Assembly: GCF_003171515.1 (NCBI RefSeq)
Contig: NC_089396.1
Coordinates: forward strand, 248,001 to 312,000
Source of the DNA: Pyrenophora tritici-repentis
Taxonomy: Eukaryota > Ascomycota > Dothideomycetes > Pleosporales > Pleosporaceae
Reading direction: 5' to 3'
DNA length: 64,000 nt
In this document: positions 22,578-31,990 of the stretch, one piece after another
Layout: every line of letters begins with the position of its first letter
How positions within the stretch are numbered: position 1 is the first letter of the stretch
Position numbers and translations under genes: made by a program
Notes under the pieces: generated by a model
The model's input: the letters and a program-made list of their open reading frames with translations, nothing else
Told to the model about the DNA's origin: nothing
Databases searched by the model: none

Positions 22578-24434
22578 ATGGACCCAATTCAAGCTGCGAT
22601 TGAAGATATTGAAAATCTAGAGCCAGGAGAACAGTTCTCGTATACTAAAATTGCTGCTAAGCATGGTGTTGTGAGATCTACGTTGACCCGAAGGCACCAG
22701 GGCCAGACAAGCTCAGAAAGAGACAAGAACTTCAACCAGCAGAAACTCAACCCACAACAAGAGCTAGAGCTTGTGAGATATATCGAAAAGCTCACAAAGC
22801 GAGGCATTCCTCCTACACGAGAGATGATCAGGAATTTCTCATCAGAAGTAGCCCATCAGCAGCTCAGCGAGAGCTGGGTTACTCGCTTCATCAACCGACA
22901 CGAGATCCATCTCATCTCAAAGTGGACCAGCGCCATGGATCGTACGCGCCACCTGGCTGATTCTGAGTCAAAGTATAGACTCTACTTCGAGCTGCTGCAT
23001 CGAAAGATCACCGAATATCACCTAGAGGCTCGAGATATATACAATATGGATGAGAAGGGCTTCTTAATTGGCTTGATAGGCAGAAGTAAGAGGATATTCA
23101 GCAGGCGTCAATGGGAGAAGAAGGAGGTTCGAGCATCTCTCCAGGATGGATCACGCGAGTTTCTGACAGTCCTGGCCTGCTGCTGCGCTGATGGGAGCTC
23201 GCTGCCTCCAGCCCTTATCTACGCAGCTAAAAATGGAGCTATACGATCGAGTTGGGTAGAAGATATCAAGGCAGGAGAACATGAGGTCTTTGTCTCATCA
23301 TCTCCAACAGGCTGGTCAAATGATAACGTAGGCCTAGCTTGGCTGGAGCAGGTGTTTGATCGCTCTACAAAGCAACGATCAGGTAGATGGAGATTGCTCA
23401 TCCTTGATGGCCATGGATCTCACCTCACGATGGAGTTTATTAAGTACTGCGATCGCCATAGGATCCTCCTCATGATCCTTCCTCCCCATTCGACCCATAC
23501 GCTCCAGCCGCTAGATGTAGTGCTGTTCAAGCCACTCTCTCAAGCCTACTCTAACGAGCTCACTAACCATCTCCATAAGGCTCAAGGCCTTATTCCAATC
23601 AAGAAAGGGGACTTCTTCCCGCTCTTCTGGAGCGCCTGGATATCCTCCTTCACAGAGAGCCTCATATTGAAGGCCTTCGAAGCCACTGGGATCTGGCCGA
23701 TGGATGCCAACGTTATCCTTCGTAGATTTGCTAGCACGCCAGAAGCTGAGAGAAGCTCATCGTCAGGGCTCTCTGATCATGACTGGAGAAAGCTCGATCG
23801 GCTAGTACGAGCTGCTGTTAATGATAGCCATCAGTATGAGGCAAGAAAGCTGCGCTCAAGCGTTCACCATCTCTCTGTGCAGTATGAGCTTTTAAAGCAT
23901 GAGAACGAGGGCTTAAAGGAGGCTCTTCAACATAAAAAGAAGCACAGGAAGAAGGGCAAAGCTCTTGACCTTCAACAGCGCCAGGAGTATCACGGTGGCT
24001 CTGTCTTCTGGTCTCCTCGCAAGCTGCGTGAGGCTCGAGCTAGAGAAGCAGTACGGGAGCGAGATGAGACGGAGGAGAAACTCCAAAAAGCACGGTCCAA
24101 GAAGCAGCGCGAGGAGGCTCGACTGCAGCGTCAAGATGAGCTCGAGGAGAGGCGTGTGGAGAGGCAGAGACTCAAGGAGATGAGGGAGCTTGAGCGAGCT
24201 GAGAAAGCAGCTGAACGCGCGCGCCAGAAGGAGGAGAGAGACGCTGCTAAAGCTATACAACTACCCCAAAAGGGAAAGAGGAGAGCTTCAGCAGCTACCT
24301 CATCGAACAACAAGCGTCAAAAACGCGTTGAGGCTGCTCGCGCTGGTGCTCAAGTTCAAGAAGAGCCTCCAGCTCCTCCATCAAAGCTCACATCACGTGG
24401 CCGCAACGTCAACCTCCCATCAAAATATAGATAG
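22578..24434 (+). CDS. pogo/Fot1-like DDE transposase
   Basis: This intact, intronless 618-aa frame encodes a cut-and-paste transposase. N-terminal helix-turn-helix segments are visible: a psq-type motif at about 5-40 (SYTKIAAKHGVVRSTLTRR) and a CENP-B-like segment at about 60-115 ending SWVTRFINRH. The catalytic triad is readable as NMDEKGF (about 158), LILDGHGSH (about 276) and QPLDVVLF, with 35 residues between the second and third Asp. The last 130 residues are a charged Lys/Arg/Glu coiled-coil-like tail. No frameshift or premature stop was seen. It acts on the 50-bp TIRs around it. Confidence 0.93.
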   Translation: MDPIQAAIEDIENLEPGEQFSYTKIAAKHGVVRSTLTRRHQGQTSSERDKNFNQQKLNPQQELELVRYIEKLTKRGIPPTREMIRNFSSEVAHQQLSESWVTRFINRHEIHLISKWTSAMDRTRHLADSESKYRLYFELLHRKITEYHLEARDIYNMDEKGFLIGLIGRSKRIFSRRQWEKKEVRASLQDGSREFLTVLACCCADGSSLPPALIYAAKNGAIRSSWVEDIKAGEHEVFVSSSPTGWSNDNVGLAWLEQVFDRSTKQRSGRWRLLILDGHGSHLTMEFIKYCDRHRILLMILPPHSTHTLQPLDVVLFKPLSQAYSNELTNHLHKAQGLIPIKKGDFFPLFWSAWISSFTESLILKAFEATGIWPMDANVILRRFASTPEAERSSSSGLSDHDWRKLDRLVRAAVNDSHQYEARKLRSSVHHLSVQYELLKHENEGLKEALQHKKKHRKKGKALDLQQRQEYHGGSVFWSPRKLREARAREAVRERDETEEKLQKARSKKQREEARLQRQDELEERRVERQRLKEMRELERAEKAAERARQKEERDAAKAIQLPQKGKRRASAATSSNNKRQKRVEAARAGAQVQEEPPAPPSKLTSRGRNVNLPSKYR

Positions 24435-24536
24435 TACAAGTTGATCGCAAGCATCTAATTACTCCCCCTCTATAAATTCGTATAATAACAGCTTATATAC
24501 GTGGCTTAATAGCTTCATTTTTGAAGTAGTGGATAT

Positions 24537-24586
24537 GGTGTTCCCCGCGCATCACGCGAATCCGCGCATCACGCGCACGGACACGT
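24537..24586 (-). repeat. Right 50-bp TIR of the pogo element
   Basis: It ends GCACGGACACGT next to a TA duplicate and is the exact reverse complement of the left TIR. Confidence 0.95.
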
Positions 24587-25568
24587 TAAAGCTAGATGCT
24601 TTAACTTATATAGGATTAGTGTCTTTATATCTAGGACTAGCGCGGCTTCGAAGCCGCACTAAATGTGGCTTTCACAACTCTAAAATACTGCTTTAAAAAC
24701 AGCTAACGTCAGTCTAACGTCAGTCAGTTCAGTCAGTCTGGAGGCTTCTGAACTGACTGGACTGACGTCCAGCTGCCTCAAGAACTGACTGACTGAACTG
24801 AGTCTTGGCAGTCAGTTCAGTCAGTTCGAACTGAGTTACCTGACTGATAGCAAGTCTGACGACAAGGGCCTGCTTAATCGAAACATAGTAAACGGTAAGG
24901 TCGCCCTCCGGCCAAGCGATAAGAAAGCGGTTCTTGAACCCCGGTTTGAAGCATTCTTCTAATGTCACACAGTTGTACTGGTCTTTCCCGAGATGCCCCC
25001 TCTGCTCCTCAAAAGGTGGTGGAATCGGCCACCAGCTTGCGCCTACCATTTTGAGGCTCGTGCAAAACGTATCCTCGTCGATTTGATTGAACTGCCGTGC
25101 CGTGTCACGGAGACGATCAACTCCCAAGAAGTCGAGGTCCACGACGTCGGCAGCCTTTATCCACATCCCACCCGAGCTGGGCCGGCATGCTACTCGGGCC
25201 TCATGCTCCGTTATGACTGATCGCACTGTTGGCTCCGGTCTGAGCTGGCCCTCGCCATCCCTTACACACCATGCTCAATTCCCGCCCCATACGCTCCAAA
25301 CATTGAGACAACCAATATTGCAGTAATCCTCGAAGTGGTGTGCTTCTTGTGTTTATCGGGTCCAGTCGGCAGGAGTGACATTACGTCGTCAACGCCGCAC
25401 CTACAGTGTTCATCTGTCCCCACACAAAACGATCCTTTCGAGCGAACATGCGCTATTCGAGGGAAGAGTGTTAGGACATTGTATCCCCCCGTGTTATGCG
25501 AGTTTGCTTGTCAAAGTTGCCCTGCTGCTAATGATCTCCCACACTATGATTACACAAGCTGAACTGCC

Positions 25569-26287
25569 ATGGTTGGTTTTGGGAAGAGGAAGGCTAACCA
25601 GATGTTGGGCATTCTGTCAAATTTGCTGAGTTATCGAACATGTCTAGCAAAGCCCATGATTATCGAGATTGCTGGAGCTGTTGTCCCCAAGTACGCCCTA
25701 TGGGATCCCAAGGTATCTGATCCTGGCGGTAATACATTCCAAATGAATCGTGAAAGGCTCCGGAGTTAGGGCAAATCACAGTATCATCTCTTGCTACAGT
25801 ATGATGACTACATGACATGCAGACTCCGCAACAATCAATCGGATCGGCATGATTGATTCCTATCTAGGTTAAAGGCTGCCTAATAAAGTAACTCTTTAAC
25901 CTATATAGGAATCAATCATGTCGATCGATTGATTGTTGCGGAGTCTGATGACATGTTCGATTCGATGGGATTACCATCAATGACTCCAAACAGAAAGAAG
26001 TCATCATGCCGTACTCGCAGATTAATATGGAAATGCACATATGGGCAGCATGGAACAGCGGAGATCCGAATTGTATCAAACGGGGCAGTAATGCCATTGC
26101 CAAGGATCATTGCGTCAAGATGTACAACGAAATGATCAACACCTTCCCAAGCGACGATGGCCTGAAGTCTTGTGGAGGATCCAAGATCAACAACTGCATC
26201 ATTTATGGGTTTGACATTGAAAGAAAACTGGGGGTGAAACCAGACGGGAGCAACTGGAGGAAGAGGCGCGGGCTGGTCCGTGCTTAG
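25569..26287 (+). pseudogene. Possible remnant of an unrecognised gene
   Basis: Two frames with protein-like composition flank the MITE: 25569-25769 (66 codons) and an open stretch from about 25952 to the stop at 26287 (ATG at 26006), containing RFDGITINDSKQ and, further on, CVKMYNEM and KSCGGSKINNC. A TGA lies in frame at the MITE border even after the MITE is taken out, so no single intact frame connects them without an intron. I do not recognise the family. The evidence is weak. Confidence 0.25.
25820..25947. mobile_element. Palindromic hAT-type MITE, copy 1 (128 bp)
   Basis: It is flanked by an 8-bp duplication ATGACATG (25812-25819 and 25948-25955). It begins CAGACTCCGCAACAATCAAT and ends with the complement, and almost the whole element is one long foldback around 25880-25895. 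It is apparently identical to the copy at 30499-30626. No coding capacity. Its termini match none of the three larger hAT elements here, so its transposase source is elsewhere. Confidence 0.93.
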
Positions 26288-27813
26288 TGGAGTGAAGGAA
26301 CCCGGTTATACACGAGACATGTTTTTTCCATATGGATCGTTGATCTTAGATCTATGAGACATCATAGGTTTACGTCGCAGGTAATTGTTTCTTGTCACCA
26401 GGATCTGGGCATGTTTAGAACTTATGCAGGGGGACGAAAGCCGCATGTCACATGGCAAGTTGCCAGCTGGCATATTGCTTATTAAGCCTCCTATTATCCA
26501 TCATTACCCCGCGTGAGCGCTACACAAAGGGCTTCTCTGATTGCATAGCACAATAACAGTCTGTTGGGTAATTCCCGTGTCGCACGTGATGTACGGTCAC
26601 ACACACACAACTCCCAATAATCATCGACAGTAGCCTTGCAGCTTCCCAACAGCTGATCATAAAAGGGAGTAGGCCGATTGAACAGATTCCATCTCCGATG
26701 TACAGAACGCCCACGGTTCTCTAGGGAACCTAGCGCAGGGACTAGTCAACGTTAACACCTGCGGGCGCCATGGAACGCGTAGGGCCCAGGTCTCGCACTA
26801 GTGTTCTGCGTTCCATGGGTCGGAGTTTTTATCAATATACGCGGCCGTTGCGGAAGCTTGACGCGATGCAGGTGGGGTTTGTTGGTGTCACTTCTGTTGC
26901 CTTGCATCGTTCACTCCTGGTTTATTTCGAGGTGCATGGTGGGTCGACGGTTGACAATGGGCTCCAATACTAATCGATATTTTCAATGCAACCTGATGCA
27001 TCGTGTGATACTTGATGGTGCATTACACCAAGTTCTCCATTAGAAACGCCACTGATGACTTCAAGACCCAGTACGATACGAGTGCCTACGTACCTCGTTC
27101 CTCTTTTCCAACACACCCAGCGTATTTCAGAAACTCTACAGTCCCAGGATCATGGTGCGGATCCTTTGTGTAGCCACCTCCGTGGGCCGAACTGCTGGAT
27201 AAACTTCCCCCCGTCACCACTAGCCCTCAAACCTACCACTTCCTACTTGAGCCACGCATGTCAGGTCCCTTAGGATCATCCATCTCCAAGGAACTTGACG
27301 AAATAGTTCTGCTGTGGTTCAGCATTTGTCAGGCTTGCTGCCGAGAAGCCGTGATGGTGGTGGTACACCAAAGCCCTAACACACATCGATCCGTCATTGA
27401 CCCGGCTAGGTGTGGCTGAGAGCAGTAGTTGCCTAACCATCGCTGTAATTATCCCTTAGTGAACGCACTAGACTCAGCATCGGGCGTCACTGGGTACGTT
27501 CAAGTATGGAAAAAGCCATCATCTTCCCGTCTATCGTTTCCGTTGAGGGTTTCGGGTCAGTGGCAACTCACCCCCGCATGCAAGTGCAAGGCTAAACTAG
27601 GCAGTGCATATTCATATGCAGGAACCGTTCACTTTGTCTGAAAGAATCTGGTGCCGTCCTAGGTAATCGGTCGGAAGTGCGGGGTATTGGCATATATTAT
27701 CAGGAACCATCGTTGAGTCAGTCCTCCAGTCTCTTCGGCTTGAGTCCCTCTCTCGCATCGCCACACGTCGTATATCGTAGCCTCCAAGACATTCCTATTG
27801 ACAGGTCGTCATC

Positions 27814-29299
27814 ATGTCTTCGCTTATACGCCTGCTGCTGGGGTCCTTTTTCATCGCGATGGTGGTCGCACAGTTGTCGCCGAATACGACAGCCAGTGAC
27901 ATGCTGAGCATGATACCAGACTGTACGGTAAGACTCATACCGATTCCATGGCGATAGTAAGATAGACTAATGACACGTTCATCGTAGATACCATGTGCGG
28001 CCAAGACCTTGTTCAGGGAAGGGGGTTGCCCAGAGACCAACGCGGGCGAGATATCAAAGTGTGCTTGCACAAACGTCAACCTGCAACGGCGTTTCTCAAC
28101 CTGCGTTCAAAAACACTGTCGATTCGTTGACCAAGCGAGTAAGTAGGCCTGGTACTCCCTATGCTCAGGTTCATCGGCTAACAAAGCCTGCAGAGTTTAG
28201 CGAGTTCTCCAACGCAATGTGCAAGGCGTATCCGAAGGCATCACGTGTAAACGAGTTGAAGGCTACCGCCATTGCAACCATTGTGCTATCACTACCTTTC
28301 CTCTTCCTTCGACTGTACTCGCGATGGCTGAACAACCGGCTCGTATCCGCCGACGAAGCATACACTGTCGCCGCGGCAGCCTTTCTTATCGTGTTCTCTG
28401 TCCTCACACTGCGCATGTCGCTGATGGGCTTTGGTCTTCACTACTGGAACATTCCCTCTGAGCATGGTGTCGAGCTCCTGAAGTACTGGTATGTTTGCCA
28501 GATGATGTACATCATGGTGCAGATCTTTTCCAAAGTGGCCATCTTGTCGCTGTACTCTCGTCTATTTGGGGACCAAAGGAACTGGTTCCGCTGGGTTGTG
28601 CGTGGCATGATCGCTTTCATGTTCATACATGGACTCGTATTCTTCCTGCTAGTCACGTTCCAGTGTATACCGATCGAGGCGATATGGAACAAGCTCATCG
28701 ATGGGAAGTGCCTTCCGATCAACTATGCCATCGGCTTCACTGGTGCATGCCTGAGCATAACCGAAGACATCATCATTCTGATTCTTCCAATTCCTCAGCT
28801 GTGGAGACTCCAGATGTGCCTCAAGAAAAAGATCGGGCTTGTCCTTCTTCTTAGTATCGGATCATTGTAAGCTCCCATCCTTTTCATTGTCTGATGCCCT
28901 TGCTTACATGAACACAGTGCATGTCTGACTAGCATAATCCGTCTCAAATTCGTCCTCGAATTCTCCAACTCCTATGACTCCACTTGGGATAACGTTGACG
29001 TCGTCAAATGGTCGGTCATTGAAGCCCTTGCGGCTTGCATATGCGGTAATCTGATGGCTCTTCGTCCGCTTGTCGACAGAGTCATGCCAACCATACGCTC
29101 AGTCGTCAGCCCTTACCCCTGGGGACTACGTCAAGCCTGTGAGAAGACTCCCAGCGGACTCGAGAGTCATGGCTGCTCGGATAGTAGCGATACGTTCGCC
29201 AACCCGAAAGTTTCTACCAACTCGGACTGTACTGAACTAAATGAGATGGCTGTAAGAGGTTCGAGAGAAGATGATCGGAAAAGACTGGTGACCCGGTGA
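27814..29299 (+). CDS. CFEM-domain seven-transmembrane (Pth11-like) receptor
   Basis: The model gives 439 aa from exons 27814-27927, 27988-28138, 28194-28866 and 28918-29299, with introns of 51-60 nt (GTAAGA, GTAAGT and GTAAGC donors). Residues 1-19 form a signal peptide ending MVVA. A CFEM-type Cys-rich domain follows (about 25-100; DCT, IPC, GGC, KCAC, STC, KHC and the later MC). Seven hydrophobic segments of the fungal rhodopsin-like (SAT4/DUF3433-neighbour) type follow, then a polar cytoplasmic tail ending in charged residues. This is the architecture of Pth11-class G-protein-coupled receptor-like proteins, which sense surfaces or ligands at the plasma membrane; the ligand here is unknown. 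The frame is intact. Confidence 0.9.
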
Positions 29300-29830
29300 T
29301 TGCGGGATATATTGAGAGCGAAACAGAATCAAGAGTGGCGAATAGTATTGCATACGTTAATGATCATGACCCCGAGTTACGTGATACTACCTGAAATTCA
29401 GATTCCGAGCCCTGTTCATGTGATGGTTGATTATCTACATAATCGTGATGACTTATTCATGAGCTAAGTCAGTAGTGGAGCATATTGTAAACGGTTTAGT
29501 CTCCGCTCGTAGCTACCTCAACTCTTTCCCCGTGTGGATAGAGGGATGCTGACTTGTTCTACTTCGCTTCTATGTTGACCAGTAGTACTGGCGTATGCAG
29601 ATGAAATGTACGCGCAAGAAGTTCAATGGTTGCTGCGATTTGAGGCGATGAAAGAGGACTAGTCTCCGGAGACTCAGGCCTCCAACTAACCCAGATTTGG
29701 CTCTACGAGTTCTGCGAGGGGCACTGAACCACAACAAATTCGCAAGTCACACGGTACTCGAAAGCGCGCTTAGGTCTGTGGTCTTTAATCGCTCTCTTGT
29801 TGGCAAAATATTTCTCAGTGGAAATCGACA
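29300..29830. other. Convergent intergenic region
   Basis: This short space lies between the CFEM gene and the 3' end of the disrupted transcription factor gene on the other strand. Nothing recognisable is seen. It should hold the 3' untranslated regions of both genes. Confidence 0.6.
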
Positions 29831-30498
29831 TCACGACACGGTCATGATCCCTTCCCATGCTTGACGAAATATGTGTTCTGTGCGCGGTGACTTGAACCAA
29901 AGAACCTCCTCGAGACTGAGAGCGGTTTCGTCCCATGTCTGCAGACTCATATAACTGGCAAAGAGTTCTGCTTCTGTTGTAAACCAGGGATGATGTGGCG
30001 TTCCGTATGAGGCTACGATGCCGACAAATAATATCCATAGAAGCAGTGGCCTATGGTGAATCATGAATAGACCTGGGACACTTTCAATATTATCCCTGAG
30101 TTTCGAAACTAAGCTCCACTGTAATTCTGCGTGCGAGAAATAGGTTGTACCGTGGATGTTAAGCATGTAGAGAGCCGTAGCGTGCCGACATACATGGGCA
30201 AATCGTTTTTAAATCGTTTTGGCAAACCTTAAAACGTTAACGCGTTTAAGCAAAAATCCTTATAACGTTAAAGCGTTTAACGATATAAACGATATAAAAA
30301 CGATATAAGATACATCATGCCAAGACCGGGTTATGTCCATTCTAGAATCTCCTCTACCTCATCCCCTATCATCTCTGCTTCGTCATCTTGCTCTGGTTCC
30401 ATTGGTAGACCCATTCCGTTGAGAGAACACGGTTTTATGTGGCCTTCCCTAAGCCAACTGCCAATGCACTCGATCTTCTCAATGTTGGCGCAAGTGAG

Positions 30499-30626
30499 CA
30501 GACTCCGCAACAATCAATCGGATCGGCATGATTGATTCCTATCTAGGTTAAAGGCTGCCTAATAAAGTAACTCTTTAACCTATATAGGAATCAATCATGT
30601 CGATCGATTGATTGTTGCGGAGTCTG
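30499..30626. mobile_element. Palindromic hAT-type MITE, copy 2 (128 bp)
   Basis: It is apparently identical to 25820-25947 and flanked by CAAGTGAG (30491-30498 and 30627-30634). It is inserted in the C-terminal coding part of the hAT transposase, just after the PERTFSGARR block. Confidence 0.93.
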
Positions 30627-31771
30627 CAAGTGAGCCTCGACCGATCCCATGAACAGGTTCTTCTTGCACCTGAGAATGTTCTCTCTGGCTCGGACGACTC
30701 TGCAGCGATAGAAAGAATAGAGATAGCCATGTTGCTTAGCCTAGGGTAGCGCTGCCGTTGCTCCGATCGGCACCACCATTCAAGAGGGCTACAGTCGATT
30801 TGTATTACTGGACTTTCTGCGAAAATTTTAAGATCGTCGCTGTTTGATTGATCTGCCGCCGCAACTGACATCTGTTGTAGAATCTGATCGAGAACGGCAC
30901 CGCGTTGCTTTAAAGGAGGAGCCATTTGTTGAGAAGCTGTAGGGCTAGCTAAAGGCAAAGCGTCCTTAAACTCATTCACCCAAAAGTTTTGAGCAGCGTT
31001 AATAGCTGGTTCGTACCATTCGGCTGGCCAGTTCTTCTTGAGATATGCTGCTCTACTTGCGGGATTTAGAAGAATAGCGGAAGCGTACACCGGAACCTGA
31101 TCAGTCATGTTGTAGTACTTCTCAAGTACGAACCAGCCCATCTCGATCGATCGAACCATGCGAAGGTCCTCATTTTCATCTTTAGAGTAATGTATCTATA
31201 AAGCTGTTAACCGAAGACTTAAAGTTCGGATAACACGTTAATGCTTACCTTTTGCTGCTCATAGTGGACTAAAAGAGAGTCCATAATCAAAAGAGATTGA
31301 GAGATAGACGATTTATCTCCCTCCGCGTATAGCGTTGCTGATGCAAATGGTTGTAAAAATGTATGTGCTTTTTGTAGTATATCCCAGTCGTCAGAAGTAA
31401 GACGGATCTCGTTAAGGTGTTTCTCGTTATCGTGCATAAAGACCTTAATTGCAGCCATCTTCTTAATAGCCCGATCCATAACTGAGTACCATGAAGACCA
31501 CCGAGTCTGATTGTCAATCCCTAAGCGGAGGCCTACCTTGCGATCCCACTCTGCTGCATGTATACTTGAGTTGCGCAGCCAGACACATAGTTGATGTAAT
31601 TTGCGTAGTGTAGAGATGTTCTCAATACCACAAAAGTCCTCATCAACAGACCCATGGCTATCAACGCTGCGTCTTCGGCGAGACAACCTTTGTCTCTGTG
31701 AGGTTTGTGGAACAGCTTGGGCTTGGGCTCTAGGGTTTCTCTGTCGAGAAGTAAGAACGCTTGAAAACTCT

Positions 31772-31936
31772 TGTCAGATTAGATAAGATATTGCACAAAA
31801 GTGATGGATGTTTATGATTTATTTGTTCTTGTCTCTGTTCTAAGGTGCGCGCTGAGAGTTTTGTTCTGCTAAGACGCTAACCCGTTATTAGCTAGCGGTG
31901 TCGGCACTTTCGGCTCGACACGCCTGCTATCTGACA
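31772..31936 (-). repeat. 3' LTR of the complete Copia element
   Basis: 165 bp, TGTCAG...CTGACA, identical by eye to 36872-37036. The PPT side carries CCCCCTCAGCTTGG on the plus strand. Confidence 0.95.
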
Positions 31937-31990
31937 CACCCCCTCAGCTTGGAAGGCATATTGCAAGCTGCATAAACTGGTTGATCGATC

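Larger units (their letters stand above)
22480..24586 (+). mobile_element. Complete pogo/Fot1-like element (2107 bp)
   Basis: It has perfect 50-bp terminal inverted repeats (22480-22529 and 24537-24586), flanked by TA on both sides (22478-22479 and 24587-24588), as for Tc1/mariner-superfamily insertions. Each repeat holds the motif CGTGATGCGCGG twice, possibly a doubled transposase site. It lies inside the hAT element and its transposase is intact, so it may be active. Confidence 0.95.
19671..24858. mobile_element. Complete hAT element (5188 bp) carrying a pogo element
   Basis: It is bounded by an 8-bp target duplication ACGACAAG (19663-19670 and 24859-24866). Terminal inverted repeats are CAGAGTTGCTATCAGTCAG on the left and its near-complement on the right (19 bp, one mismatch). 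The first and last 130-170 bp are packed with GACTGAACTGAC-like subterminal repeats, typical of hAT transposase binding regions. Inside are a minus-strand hAT transposase gene (19847-22348) and a complete pogo/Fot1-like element (22480-24586). Copy A at 1-3262 has the same nested arrangement. Confidence 0.93.
19380..25226 (-). pseudogene. Unrecognised host gene split by the hAT composite
   Basis: A minus-strand frame enters at about 25226 and reads to 24859, where it meets the hAT end. The frame resumes at 19662 beyond the element and ends with a stop at 19380. Counting one copy of the 8-bp duplication, the two parts give 651 nt, a whole number of codons (217 with stop), with no stop at the junction, so the element entered a real coding exon. 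The first in-frame ATG is at 25166 (196 aa); an upstream exon is possible. The C-terminal half is Cys- and Gly-rich (RCGIIGRLGGKRCYC) and ends GWKKW. I do not recognise the family. As it stands the protein would be truncated inside the transposon. Confidence 0.75.
25227..27813. other. Intergenic region with a MITE and possible gene remnants
   Basis: This stretch lies between the split gene and the CFEM gene. It contains the MITE at 25820-25947 and two short frames that look coding (25569-25769 and about 25952-26287). A small hairpin lies at 26769-26817 (CATGGAACGC and its complement). From 26288 to 27813 I see no supported gene; the last part should be the CFEM-gene promoter. Confidence 0.5.

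Noticed and set aside
26769..26817. Inverted repeat CATGGAACGC...GCGTTCCATG
   Set aside because: Only about 10 bp per arm, without a poly-T or RNA gene context; a chance hairpin is likely.
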